Assembly: GCF_016698645.1 (NCBI RefSeq)
Contig: NZ_CP068047.1
Location: 372,001 to 436,000 of the forward strand
Source: Devosia oryziradicis
Lineage (GTDB): Bacteria; Pseudomonadota; Alphaproteobacteria; Rhizobiales; Devosiaceae
Length of the DNA: 64,000 bases
Direction: 5' to 3'
The first letter of the stretch is position 1; every line of letters begins with the position of its first letter. The notes under the pieces were generated by a model, which was given only the letters and a program-made list of their open reading frames with translations, did not search any database and was not told where the DNA came from. Both the position numbers and the translations under genes were made by a program. Positions 35,876 to 47,489 of the stretch are shown here, one piece after another.

Positions 35876-38545
35876 TCAGTTCTGCTGGTCGCCGAAGATC
35901 AGGTCCATCAGCGTACGCTGGCGTTCCGGCTCCTGGTAGACCTGCTGCTGGCCGACAGCGGCCGGCGGCTGCGGCTGGGCTGGGGCGCTGGGCACCCAGA
36001 CCTGCTGGCCGGTGGCCGGATCGACCACCAGGACCATGGGCAGGCCGGTATTGGGGTCGATCGGCGCCTGGCCGACGCCATTGGTCTGCTGCTGCAGCGG
36101 GAAGCCCGTCACCGGGTCGATCGCCTGCGGCTGCGTCCCGACGACCTGCCCGACCGGCATGCCGGTAGCCGGGTCGATCTGGACGCCATTGGCATCGACC
36201 AGCATGCCGCCGGTATTGTTGACCGGCATGCCGGTGGCCGGATCGAGCTGCGCGCCGACGACGGCGCCGGTCGCCGGATCGATCATCTGGCCAGTCTGGA
36301 TGGGCTGCTGGGCGGACTGGGCGGCCGTGGCCGGGACATACTGGCCGGTGGCCGGATCGAGCTGCATGAGTTGGCCGGTCGCCGGATCGGTCATGGTCTG
36401 GACGGGGGCGCCCGTACCGGCATCGACATACTGGGTCATCGGCTGGCCGGTGGCCGGATCGATGACGGCCTGCCCGGTGGCGGGGTCGACGACCGGCTGG
36501 GCCACGAGCTGGCCATCATAGCTGCCGCCCGGGATCTGGGCGACCTGCTTGCCGGCATGGGCCTTGGTCATGAATTCGGACCAGATGGCTGCCGGCACGT
36601 TGCCGCCCGACAGCGTGGTCTTGGTATCATCGTCATTGCCCAGCCAGACGCCGGTGACCATGGCGGCGGTGTAGCCGACAAACAGGGCGTCGCGCGCGCT
36701 CTGGGACGTGCCCGTCTTGCCGCCGAATTCCCAGCCCCCCAGATTGGCGCCCTTGCCCGTACCCACCTCGACGGCGGTTTCGAGCATGTCGTTCATCTCG
36801 GCCAGGATATTGGGAGCGACAACGCGGCCGGGGCCCGCATCGGAGGCCTGGTAGAGCGAGGTGCCATCCTTTGACGTGATCGAGGTAATCACATTGGGGA
36901 TGACGCCGAAACCGCCATTGGCAAAGGGCGCATAGGCGCTGGTCAGCTCGAGCAGGTTCACTTCCTGCGTGCCCAGGGCGATGGAGGGCACGGGGGTGAG
37001 CGGCGAGGAAATACCCATGCGGGTCGCCACTTCGATCACCGCCTCTGGCGTGACGTCGATGGCCAGGCGTGCGGCAATGGTGTTGAGCGAATAGGCCAGG
37101 CCCTGGCGCAGGGTCACGGTGCCGGCATACTTGCCCGAGGCATTGCGCGGGCTCCAGCCGTTATAGGTAAACTGGGCATCCTCGGCCAGGGTATCGGGCG
37201 TATAGCCCTTTTCCATGGCGGCCATGTAGACGAAGGGCTTGAAGGTGGAGCCGGGCTGCCGCTTGGCCGTGACGGCACGATTATATTGGCTGGCCTGGTA
37301 GTCGACGCCGCCGACCATGGCGCGAACCGTGCCATCGACATCCATGGCAACCAGGGCGCCCTGGCTGAAACCACGCTTGGGGCCTTCGGAGGCGACCAGT
37401 TCCTTGACGATGAACTCGGCATCCTTCTGCATCTTGAAGTCGATGGTGGTCTGGACCACCACGTCGTCCTCGATCTCGCCGATATAGGCCGTCATCAGGC
37501 TTTCCACCCAATCGGCGACATAGTCTTCCGAGCCGGCCACGCGAGTGCGCACGGTCTGGCTGGGATCGATCTGGGCCGCCGCGGCCTCTTCCTCGGTAAT
37601 GAAGCCATCGCGGGCCATGGCAGCCAGCGACAGGCGCTGGCGCTCGATGGCGCGTTCCGGGTTGGTCTTGGGATTGTAGGCGGAGGGCGCGGGCAGGATG
37701 CCGGCCAGCATGGCCGCCTGGCCCAGCGACAGGTTGCGGGCCGAAACGCCGAAATAGGTCTGCGCCGCCGCCTCGATACCCGTTGCACCGGCGCCGAAAT
37801 AGACGCGGTTCATATAGAGTTCGAGGATTTCTTCCTTGGTGTAGTTCTGCTCCAGCCACACCGCGAGAATGGCCTCCTGCACCTTGCGGCCCAGGGTCTG
37901 GTCGGGCGTGAGGAACAGGTTCTTGGCCACCTGCTGGGTGATGGTCGAGGCGCCGCGGGTCACGCCGCGCGCCTGCACCGACTCTATGGCCACAGAAATC
38001 AGGCCGAGCGGATCGACGCCGAAATGCTGCATGAAGCGGCGGTCTTCGCTGGCGATGATGGCGGCCGGCACATAATAGGGCAATTCGCGATAGGTAATGG
38101 CCTCGCCGCCCGTGGCGCCGCGGTTGGAGATCAGGCTGCCATCGGCCGCCAGGATGCGGATATTTGGCGGGCGATCCGGAATGGCCCAGGTGTTGGACGA
38201 GGGGAGCTGGGCGCCGTAGTAGACGATGACGCCGATCACCGCGATGCCGCCCCAGAGGCAGGCGACGAAGCTCCACCATAGCAGGCCCATGAGGAAGCCA
38301 CCGCTGCGCGAGCGTTTCTTGCGGACCGGCTTGGCCTTGCCGCGACGCGGGGCCTTGGGCGGCTTGCCGCCACCGCCCGAACCGCCGCTACCGACGCGTT
38401 CATCGCTCACCGAGAAAGGCATGGACTGTCCCAGGGTGGGCTCCACGCGCTGTCCCTTGCCGCCACGGGCCGCAGGCTGGAGCTTGCTGCCCTTGCCTGG
38501 CTGATTGCCAACGCGGTCATCGGCGGTAATGCGAAAATCCATCAA
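35876..38545 (-). CDS. Class A penicillin-binding protein (PBP1A-like) with DPATG-repeat C-terminal tail
   Basis: An 889-residue bifunctional peptidoglycan synthase. It has a basic, Gly-rich cytoplasmic N-terminus (~80 residues) and a membrane helix at about 83-110. A GT51 glycosyltransferase follows (ASEDRRFMQHFGVDP with the catalytic Glu; RGASTITQQVAKNL). The transpeptidase has the serine site QPGSTFKPF, the SLNT motif and the KTGTS box. It polymerises and crosslinks glycan strands in the periplasm. From about residue 685 a ~165-residue tail carries eight exact DPATG motifs plus DPVTG and DPNTG, which is not a normal part of PBP1A. The tail is listed separately. Confidence 0.93.
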   Translation of the reverse strand: MMDFRITADDRVGNQPGKGSKLQPAARGGKGQRVEPTLGQSMPFSVSDERVGSGGSGGGGKPPKAPRRGKAKPVRKKRSRSGGFLMGLLWWSFVACLWGGIAVIGVIVYYGAQLPSSNTWAIPDRPPNIRILAADGSLISNRGATGGEAITYRELPYYVPAAIIASEDRRFMQHFGVDPLGLISVAIESVQARGVTRGASTITQQVAKNLFLTPDQTLGRKVQEAILAVWLEQNYTKEEILELYMNRVYFGAGATGIEAAAQTYFGVSARNLSLGQAAMLAGILPAPSAYNPKTNPERAIERQRLSLAAMARDGFITEEEAAAAQIDPSQTVRTRVAGSEDYVADWVESLMTAYIGEIEDDVVVQTTIDFKMQKDAEFIVKELVASEGPKRGFSQGALVAMDVDGTVRAMVGGVDYQASQYNRAVTAKRQPGSTFKPFVYMAAMEKGYTPDTLAEDAQFTYNGWSPRNASGKYAGTVTLRQGLAYSLNTIAARLAIDVTPEAVIEVATRMGISSPLTPVPSIALGTQEVNLLELTSAYAPFANGGFGVIPNVITSITSKDGTSLYQASDAGPGRVVAPNILAEMNDMLETAVEVGTGKGANLGGWEFGGKTGTSQSARDALFVGYTAAMVTGVWLGNDDDTKTTLSGGNVPAAIWSEFMTKAHAGKQVAQIPGGSYDGQLVAQPVVDPATGQAVIDPATGQPMTQYVDAGTGAPVQTMTDPATGQLMQLDPATGQYVPATAAQSAQQPIQTGQMIDPATGAVVGAQLDPATGMPVNNTGGMLVDANGVQIDPATGMPVGQVVGTQPQAIDPVTGFPLQQQTNGVGQAPIDPNTGLPMVLVVDPATGQQVWVPSAPAQPQPPAAVGQQQVYQEPERQRTLMDLIFGDQQN
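35998..36493 (-). repeat. DPATG repeat tail of the penicillin-binding protein
   Basis: In-frame coding repeat, residues ~685-850. The unit is about 10-20 residues with consensus (I/L/V)DPATGxPV; eight copies are exact DPATG, with DPVTG, DPNTG and a DAGTG variant. Spacers are Gln-rich. The underlying DNA repeats CCGGTGGCCGGATCGA-like strings (complement), so slippage or unequal crossing could change copy number. Confidence 0.88.
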
Positions 38546-38781
38546 GCGGACCCTGAACTCTCTTGCCTGTCGCGCTTCTACCCTGTTCGGCCCGGATGGG
38601 AAACAAGAGGTTAGCGAACGGTTAAGGCTGATCAGACCGTCTCATGGGCTGGCTGCCAGCGGGGCATGGCTGCCCGGGCGCTTCCCACGCGATCACAGCT
38701 ACGCTTCTCAAAGGCAATTGTGGCCGGTTTATGTGGGATTTTGAGGTGCTCACGTGGTGTTGCGGCGGCGTCACATGCCGA

Positions 38782-39105
38782 TCAGCAGTAGAGCTCGTGA
38801 TAGGCCATGAGGGCCGACCCCAGGAAGAGCTCGGAGCGCCCGGTCCACGGGATCACCACCTCTTCGGTATAGTCGCCGGTCTCGCAGTCGTAGACGATCC
38901 GCATCTCGCCGACTTCCTTGCCCGCCAGCGTCAGCGTCAGGGCATGAGCGCGCGGGTCGGAGGCGTCGCCGACATTGGCCACGATGTCATAGAAATAGGG
39001 CGCATCGATATAGACGCGGAGAAGCGGCGTTACGCCATCCTCCTGGGCAAGAGCCGGTGACACCAGCGTCAAGGCGACAGCAAGGGCAAGGGCGCGTGTC
39101 ATCAA
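38782..39105 (-). CDS. Small exported protein of unknown function
   Basis: A 107-residue protein with a signal peptide (MMTRALALAVALTLVSPALAQ) and a mature part of ~86 residues with two cysteines (YDCETG and the C-terminal Cys), suggesting one disulfide. It also shows MRIVYDCETGDY and ELFLGSALMAYHELYC. I do not recognise a family. It is divergent from another exported protein gene, 54 bp apart, which may share its promoter region. Confidence 0.72.
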   Translation of the reverse strand: MMTRALALAVALTLVSPALAQEDGVTPLLRVYIDAPYFYDIVANVGDASDPRAHALTLTLAGKEVGEMRIVYDCETGDYTEEVVIPWTGRSELFLGSALMAYHELYC

Positions 39106-39159
39106 CTGGCCTCCTCGAAATGGTTTGTGCGGCCGATGGCGGCCAGCTTATGAGAAGCA

Positions 39160-39711
39160 ATGAACAACAAACCAGCTGAATGGGCGATGAAGGCCGCCCT
39201 GGTCGCCGGCCTGCTGCTCCCGGCGCCCGCCCTTGCCGACGACAAGGCCACGTTGGAGCGCGCACTGGCTGCTGCCATCGCGACATTTGAAGCGGCCCTG
39301 CCGCATCTTGATACCAGTGAGTTCGGGGTCGATGTCGCCGCCTATCGCGACGCCCTGACGCTTGGCCGGTTCTCATCGGGCCATTGGGGCGGGACGGTAA
39401 GCGTCGCAACCGTCATCCGCGACGGCGCCACCGGTTCATGCGGCCGCTTTGCGGCTTTCGTGCGCATCCCGCCCGAGAATGGCAGCGTGAGCCTGGTCCT
39501 CTGCCCGCAGTTTTTCGCCGACGGCGCCGACGCGCTGCGCGAGCTGACGGTGCTGCACGAAATGGTGCATGTGGTCGCCGGCGGCGATGAATGCCGGGCC
39601 ATGGCGTTTGCCGCGCGGGTCCAGCAGGCCGCGGATGGGCGGTTCACGCCGGTCGGGGCCTACTGGTCCGCCAATGGATGCGAGGAGTCGGCGTTTCGCC
39701 TGCCCGGTTGA
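39160..39711 (+). CDS. Exported protein with HExxH motif, putative zinc peptidase
   Basis: A 183-residue protein. A signal peptide ends near ALADD, and the mature part contains VLHEMVHVVAGGDECRAMAF, a clear HExxH zinc motif with an acidic residue nine positions on that could be the third ligand. Four cysteines may form disulfides. No assigned family is recognised; it resembles small gluzincin-type domains only by motif. ATG at 39160; the ATG at 39187 (MKAALVAGLLL) would give a more standard signal peptide. Confidence 0.75.
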   Translation: MNNKPAEWAMKAALVAGLLLPAPALADDKATLERALAAAIATFEAALPHLDTSEFGVDVAAYRDALTLGRFSSGHWGGTVSVATVIRDGATGSCGRFAAFVRIPPENGSVSLVLCPQFFADGADALRELTVLHEMVHVVAGGDECRAMAFAARVQQAADGRFTPVGAYWSANGCEESAFRLPG

Positions 39712-39738
39712 GGCATCGCCCTCGCGTGCAAGGTAAAG

Positions 39739-40761
39739 CTAGCGCCAGCCCAAGGCCGGCGCCACCAGCTTCAAAATGCTTTCGATCACATGGGCGTTGT
39801 AGGCGACGCCGAGCTGGTTGGGCACGGTCAGCAGCAAGGTATCGGCTTCGGCGATGGCCTCGTCGGCGGCCAGTTCCTTGATCAGGGTTTCGGGCTCGGC
39901 GGCATAGCCGCGGCCGAACACGGCGCGCTTTTCCGGCTCGATATAGCCGAAACTGTCCTCCTCGCGGCCGCCGCCACCGAAATAGGCGCGATCCATGTCA
40001 TTGACCAAGGCGAAGATCGAGCGGCTGACCGAGACGCGGGGCTCCCTGGTGTGGCCGGCCTCCTTCCAGGCGGCGCGATAGGCGCGGATCTGTTCGGCCT
40101 GCTGGATGTGGAACGGCTTGCCGCTCTCGTCGAATTTGAGGGTCGAGCTCTGCAGGTTCATGCCCAGCTTGGCCGCCCAGACTGCCGTCGCATCGGTGGC
40201 GGCACCCCACCAGATGCGCTCGCGCAGCCCTGGTGAGTGTGGTTCGAGCCGCAACAGGCCGGGCGGATTGGGGAACATGGGACGTGGATTGGGCTGCGCG
40301 AAGCCGTGGCCCTTGAGCACTTCAAGCAGCACTTCGGTCTGCTCGCGCGCCATGTCCGCATCGGTCTTGCCATCCGCCGGGGCGTAGCCGAAATAGCGAT
40401 AGCCATCGATGACCTGCTCGGGCGAGCCGCGGCTGATGCCCAGTTGCAGGCGGCCGCCCGCAATCAGATCGGCAGCGCCGGCATCCTCGGCCATGTAGAG
40501 CGGGTTTTCATAGCGCATGTCGATGACGGCGGTGCCGATCTCGATCTTTTGCGTCTTGGCGCCGATGGCTGATAGCAGCGGGAAGGGCGAAGCCAGCTGG
40601 CGCGCAAAGTGATGCACGCGGAAATAGGCGCCATCGGCCCCCAGTTCTTCGGCTGCAACCGCCAGGTCTATGGACTGCAGCAGCGCATCGCCGGCGCTGC
40701 GCGTGCCCGACTGCGGCGAAGGCGACCAGTGGCCGAAGGAAAGAAAGCCGATCTTTTTCAT
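39739..40761 (-). CDS. LLM class flavin-dependent oxidoreductase
   Basis: A 340-residue luciferase-like protein: MKKIGFLSFGHWSPSP start, ELGADGAYFRVHHFARQ, IEIGTAVIDMRYENPLYMAEDAGAADLIAGGRLQLGISRGSPEQVI, and the late IWWGAATDATAVWAAKLG. These are typical of F420/FMN-dependent monooxygenase-like enzymes; the substrate is unknown. The ATG at 40761 begins the conserved part; an ATG 14 codons upstream is possible but adds a non-conserved leader. Confidence 0.92.
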   Translation of the reverse strand: MKKIGFLSFGHWSPSPQSGTRSAGDALLQSIDLAVAAEELGADGAYFRVHHFARQLASPFPLLSAIGAKTQKIEIGTAVIDMRYENPLYMAEDAGAADLIAGGRLQLGISRGSPEQVIDGYRYFGYAPADGKTDADMAREQTEVLLEVLKGHGFAQPNPRPMFPNPPGLLRLEPHSPGLRERIWWGAATDATAVWAAKLGMNLQSSTLKFDESGKPFHIQQAEQIRAYRAAWKEAGHTREPRVSVSRSIFALVNDMDRAYFGGGGREEDSFGYIEPEKRAVFGRGYAAEPETLIKELAADEAIAEADTLLLTVPNQLGVAYNAHVIESILKLVAPALGWR

Positions 40762-40976
40762 GATGCTGCTCTGAAACTGGAGGTGGCCGAATGCCACCGA
40801 CAAGACTTAGTCGCCGTGTACCGCACTCGCAACCGGGACCTTGGTTCGGTTTGGCTGAACAGTCTGTACGGTCCTTTAAGCGATCACGAACCGGTCAGGC
40901 GACTTCAGTCCCATTTGCGTCAGCATTATTGACCTTTCGAGCAGGCGCGGAGTCTGCCCATGAGAAAGGAATTGCC

Positions 40977-41665
40977 ATGCCAGATCATCAGCTCGCCCGC
41001 CGCCAGGTCCTCGTTGGGGGTGCCAGCATCCTGGCCCTGGCCCTGGCAGGTTGCGCCTCCACCGCGGCGCCGCGCCACACCGTGGGTGGGAGCGCGGCTG
41101 CCGACAATGACACGGCTTCGGTGCCAGCGCATGTGGCGGCCATGTATGGGGCCATCGAAGACGACCGCTTTCCCATTCGCGCCTCCCGCATCGCCCTGGT
41201 ACCGCCCCAGTTCTGGCGGCAGGAGGTTGCCGATCCGACCGGCGAAGCGCCAGGCACTGTCGTGATCAGCACCCATGACCGGATGCTCTATCACGTGCAT
41301 GCAAACGGCACCGCGACACGTTATGGCGTGGGCATCGGCGCAGCAGGGTTCGAGTGGTCGGGCCGGGCCCACATCGCCTATAAGCGCGCATGGCCAACCT
41401 GGACGCCGCCATCCGACATGATCGCCCGCCACCCGGAGCTGGAGCGCTATCGCCACGGCATGGAGCCGGGTCCGGACAATCCGATGGGTCCGCGCGCGCT
41501 CTATATCCACCAGGGCAATACCGACACGCTCTACCGCATCCACGCAATCCGGACGAACGCACCATCGGCCAAGCCGTATCGAGCGGCTGCGTGCGCATGC
41601 TTCCCCAGGATGTGATCCACCTGCATGACGCGGTCCGCAGCGGCTCCACGCTCGTGGTGATCTGA
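40977..41665 (+). pseudogene. L,D-transpeptidase (YkuD), frameshifted at the active site
   Basis: The gene starts normally: a twin-arginine-like/lipoprotein start (MPDHQLARRQVLVGG, ALAGCAST), then VVISTHDRMLYHVHANG, GIGAAGFEWSG, ALYIHQGNTDTLYRIH. Family members continue as HGTNxPxTIGQAVSSGCVRM. Here the frame breaks at 41544-41545: the first frame runs to a stop at 41613-41615, and the expected TIGQAVSSGCVRMLPQDVIHLHD (Cys site) lies in the +2 frame, ending at 41665. Restoring the family HGTN segment needs 4 bp, so a ~4-bp deletion is the simplest explanation. The catalytic histidine neighbourhood and cysteine are separated, so the product is inactive unless this is a sequencing error. Confidence 0.82.
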
Positions 41666-41667
41666 GC

Positions 41668-42373
41668 TCAGTCCGCGCGCGGCAAGCCGGTGGGGTGAAT
41701 GACTTCGGTCACGTGCTCGAGTGTCCAGTCCAAGGCGGCGAGCGCCCAGGCCTCGCCCTCGTGCTTGCCGCGCGCCTTTGCCCAACGCGCTCGTCCGGCC
41801 TGCCGGCTCGGCAGGACGGCCGCGACCAGTCCCAGCGTACAGGAAGCATGACCATAGGCGCTGCAGAACACTGCCAGCCGATGCCGCTGCTGCTCCGCCG
41901 AGAAATCGGGATCGGCCAGATCGAGCCAGGCCCAGGCGCTGTAGGACAGATCCCAAAGCCGGCTGCCCGGCGTCACCGTGTCAAAGTCGATCAATGCATA
42001 GGGCATCGCATCGCGGAACGCCGTATTGGCAGGCGTCCAGGCAGATCACCTCGGCGCCGGCCCCCCGCACGACGGCCATGCCCTCAGTAGCGTCATGGAA
42101 ACGGCGCAGGAGCCGCGCCGCCGCGATCAACTGATCGTCCGTGAACCCGGACGCGTCGTGCGGCAGGTCACTGGGAAGGAACGACAGGGTTTCGCGCCCT
42201 TCGTCATCGAGCCCGAGAAACCGCAGTGCCGCATAGAAGCCCACCGATTCGAGGTGCTGCAGGACCGAATGACTTAGCCGCCGGTCCCACGCCATGGTCC
42301 GCCGCACCGTGTCGCCGATGCGCACGACGCGATTGACCTGTCCGCCCACCAGTTCAACCTCGTCGCGGTCCAT
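41668..42373 (-). pseudogene. APH-type phosphotransferase, frameshifted at the HGD catalytic loop
   Basis: Two overlapping minus frames form one protein of the aminoglycoside/choline phosphotransferase fold. The upstream part (from ATG 42373, behind GGAGGAGC) has NRVVRIGDTVRRT, LRFLGLDDEGRETLSFL and GAEVIC. The downstream part has WTPANTAFRDAMPYALIDFDTVTPGSRLWDLSYSAW. Kinases of this fold read C-H-G-D-W here, but the sequence goes from TGC directly to C-TGG at 42040-42037. About 8 bp carrying the HGD codons appear to be missing, which both shifts the frame and removes the catalytic Asp. It stands 3 bp from the end of the disrupted L,D-transpeptidase. Confidence 0.8.
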
Positions 42374-42423
42374 AGCTCCTCCGACGCCTTGCTGCGGACG
42401 ACACCGCCCAGGACTGCGCGCCG

Positions 42424-44913
<2,490 letters not shown>

Positions 44914-44979
44914 CTAGCGGAACGGGGGTCTATCCCCAAGCAAAATGGCCGTTTGATGGGCGTTTGCGGGGGATTGACG

Positions 44980-46092
44980 CTAGTCCCTGGCGAGCCGCCC
45001 TTCGCGCACCGTTATCATCTGCGCGCGCTCACCCAGCGCCTCGAACAGCAGCCTGTCCGTACCGGTGAGGAAGCACTGCGTGCCCAGTCCGTCGAGAGCC
45101 GCAAACAGGGCGCGCCGGCGGTCGGGATCGAGATGGGCCGCGATTTCGTCGAGCAGCAGGAAGGGCGTGATCGTGGTCCGTAGCCGCACCAGGCGTGCAT
45201 GCGCCAGGATCAGGCCGATGAGGAGGGCTTTCTGTTCGCCGGTCGACCCCAGCGCGGCCGGCATGGCCTTCTGCGCGTAGGTGACTTCGAGATCGACGCG
45301 GTGTGGTCCTGATATGGTGCGTCCGGCGGCCCGATCAACCCCGCGCGAGCCGCGCCACGCCTCGATCAGCGCCGCTTCGAGCGCCGCCGAGGAGGCCGGC
45401 TCTCCGCCATGCTCGAAAAGCGGCGTCAGCGCCAGATGGGCGGAAGGAAAGCTCTCGTCATCCAGGCTCTGCTCGATCAGCGCCTGCAAGTGGTGGAGGC
45501 TGTCCGTGCGCGCCAGGTGGATCGAGGCGCCAAGCTCGGCCATCTGCGCCTCGATGGCATTGAGCCAGGCCGGGTCGCCATTGTCCTCGAGCAGGCGATT
45601 GCGCTGGCGCATGGCCTTTTCGTAATCGCCCACCGAGGCCGAATGGGAGGGGATCAGCGTCGTCACCAGCCGGTCGAGGAAGCGTCGGCGGTCGCCAGCA
45701 GGTCCAGAGAACAGGCCATCCATCGCAGGCGTCAGCCAGAGCACGCGCAGATAGTCGCTCATGGCCTCGATGGAGCGGGCATTGGCGCCGTTGATACGCA
45801 CACGCCGGCCGCCCTCAGGCGCGGCGCCGGTGCCGATATCGGCGGGGCCGTCGTCGGTGTCCACCGTGGCCGCCACCGCCCAGCCGATGTCCGAGCCATG
45901 GGCCTGCAGCGTCTCGAAGCTGGCGCCGCGCAAGCCACGGCCAGGCGACAGTACCGAAATGGCTTCCAGCAGGTTGGTCTTGCCCGAGCCATTGGGGCCG
46001 GTGAGGACGACATGGCGGGCATCGAGGTCAAGCGCCGCGGCATTGTAATTGCGGAAGGCGGTGAGCCGGATGCGGGAGAGGTGGCGGGTCAT
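44980..46092 (-). CDS. recF: DNA replication/repair protein RecF
   Basis: A 370-residue SMC-like ATPase: Walker A GPNGSGKTNLLEA at about residues 32-44, the signature SGPHRVDLEV with STGEQKALLIGLILAHA, and Walker B FLLLDEIAAHLD. RecF helps load RecA at gaps with RecO and RecR. The ATG at 46092 begins MTRHLSRIRLTAFRNY, the usual start; an upstream in-frame extension of 23 codons runs into a palindromic repeat and is rejected. Located between dnaN and gyrB. Confidence 0.96.
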   Translation of the reverse strand: MTRHLSRIRLTAFRNYNAAALDLDARHVVLTGPNGSGKTNLLEAISVLSPGRGLRGASFETLQAHGSDIGWAVAATVDTDDGPADIGTGAAPEGGRRVRINGANARSIEAMSDYLRVLWLTPAMDGLFSGPAGDRRRFLDRLVTTLIPSHSASVGDYEKAMRQRNRLLEDNGDPAWLNAIEAQMAELGASIHLARTDSLHHLQALIEQSLDDESFPSAHLALTPLFEHGGEPASSAALEAALIEAWRGSRGVDRAAGRTISGPHRVDLEVTYAQKAMPAALGSTGEQKALLIGLILAHARLVRLRTTITPFLLLDEIAAHLDPDRRRALFAALDGLGTQCFLTGTDRLLFEALGERAQMITVREGRLARD

Positions 46093-46127
46093 GTCGATCT
46101 GTCCACCACGCCTCCCCAACCACGGTC

Positions 46128-46218
46128 CGTCACGCTCGGGCTTGACCCGAGGGCGTTGCACTTGCTGACCTTGGTCAAGTGAAGAGCCCTCGGGTCAAGC
46201 CCGAGGGTGACGATCGAG
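46128..46218. repeat. ~90-bp palindromic element, copy 1
   Basis: Left arm CTCGGGCTTGACCCGAGGG, ~32-nt middle, right arm CCCTCGGGTCAAGCCCGAGGG, edges CGTCACG and GTGACGATCGAG. Each arm is itself a palindrome. A second copy in inverted orientation lies at 55758-55850. It occupies the dnaN-recF gap and may terminate or process the dnaN transcript. Confidence 0.85.
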
Positions 46219-46240
46219 TTCAGGTCGAGCAATGTCGCCC

Positions 46241-47362
46241 TTACACCCGCATCGGCATCAGCACATAGAGCGCGCGCGTCTCGCCGTCGTCCTTGACCAG
46301 CGTCGGCGAACCGGCGTCGTTGAACATGAAGACGGCGTTGTCGCTGCGGATCTGGCCGATAATGTCGAGCAGGTAGCGGGCGTTGAAGCCGATCTCGAAG
46401 CCGTCGGTATCGAACTCCACCGCCAGTTCTTCACTGGCAGTACCGTGGTCCGGATTGGTCACCGAAAGCTCGAGCAGGCCATCGCGGGCCTGGAGCTTGA
46501 CGGCCTTGCCACCGCGGTCGGACGCGATGGTCGAGACGCGGTCGACGGCCGTGGCAAAGCTCGCCCGGTCGACATTCATCTGCTTGTCGTTGTTCTTGGG
46601 GGTCACCCGGTCGTAATCGGGGAAGGTGCCCTCGATGAGCTTGCTCAGCAGCACGACCGAACCGACGGTGAAGCGGATCTTGGTGTCGCTGACTTCCACC
46701 GTCACGTCGCCTTCGGCGCCGTCGAGCAGCTTCTGGACCTCGCCCACGGTCTTCTTGGGCACGATGATGCCGGGCATGCCCTTTGCGCCGGTGGGCGCCT
46801 CGATCTCCGCGCGGGCCATGCGGTGGCCGTCTGTGGCCACGGCGCGCAGCACCGTGCCGACATTGGAAACCTCGACGGTGTGGAAGTAGATGCCGTTGAG
46901 ATAGTAGCGCGTCTCCTCGTTGGAGATGGCGAATTGGGTGCGCTCGATCAGCTCGCGCAGCGCGGCGGCCGGCATGGTGAATTCATGGCCGAACGAACCC
47001 GATTTCAGGTCGGGGAAGCTGTCGGGGCTGAGGCAGGCCAGGTTGAAGCGCGAGCGCCCGGAGGTGAGGACCATGTTCTCGCCGCCATCGGTCTCGAGGC
47101 GCACTTCGGCGCCATCGGCGAGCTTGCGGACGATTTCGTAGAGCGTGTGGGCGGGCACCGTCGTCGTGCCCGAGGTCGAGACCATGGCCGGAACGGCTTC
47201 GGTCACTTCGATATCGAGGTCGGTCGCCCGGAGCTCCACCTTGTCGTCGCCGGCCTTGAACAGCACATTGGCCAGGATGGGATAGGTGTTCCGCCGCTCG
47301 ACCACCCGGTGCACATGGCTCAGCGACTTGAGCAGATGATTGCGTTCGAGCGTGACTTTCAT
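46241..47362 (-). CDS. dnaN: DNA polymerase III beta clamp
   Basis: A 373-residue sliding clamp: [34 protein letters not shown] at the start, the three repeated clamp domains, [24 protein letters not shown] and the C-terminal hydrophobic-cleft residues ending YVLMPMRV. It tethers the replicative polymerase and many repair proteins. The gene starts 128 bp after the dnaA stop, beyond a terminator, so it has its own promoter. ATG 47362. Confidence 0.97.
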   Translation of the reverse strand: MKVTLERNHLLKSLSHVHRVVERRNTYPILANVLFKAGDDKVELRATDLDIEVTEAVPAMVSTSGTTTVPAHTLYEIVRKLADGAEVRLETDGGENMVLTSGRSRFNLACLSPDSFPDLKSGSFGHEFTMPAAALRELIERTQFAISNEETRYYLNGIYFHTVEVSNVGTVLRAVATDGHRMARAEIEAPTGAKGMPGIIVPKKTVGEVQKLLDGAEGDVTVEVSDTKIRFTVGSVVLLSKLIEGTFPDYDRVTPKNNDKQMNVDRASFATAVDRVSTIASDRGGKAVKLQARDGLLELSVTNPDHGTASEELAVEFDTDGFEIGFNARYLLDIIGQIRSDNAVFMFNDAGSPTLVKDDGETRALYVLMPMRV

Positions 47363-47403
47363 GCGGCAACTTCCCTGGCACTACGCGGCTGCGCTTGGGC
47401 AGC

Positions 47404-47427
47404 AAAAAACCCCGGCAAGCCGGGGTT
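47404..47427 (-). terminator. Terminator after dnaA
   Basis: On the minus strand a stem AACCCCGGC / GCCGGGGTT (2-nt loop) is followed by TTTT. It lies between dnaA and dnaN, uncoupling the two. Confidence 0.82.
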
Positions 47428-47489
47428 GGACATTTACAATTTGTGAACGGATTAGCAAGGGCGGGCGGCAATCTGCCGCCCGTTATTCC

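Noticed and set aside
30201..42373. Defence island or toxin-antitoxin system
   Set aside because: Beta-CASP, YgjP-like, DUF559 and MmcB proteins can look like defence genes, but none sits in a recognisable restriction, CRISPR or abortive-infection arrangement here.
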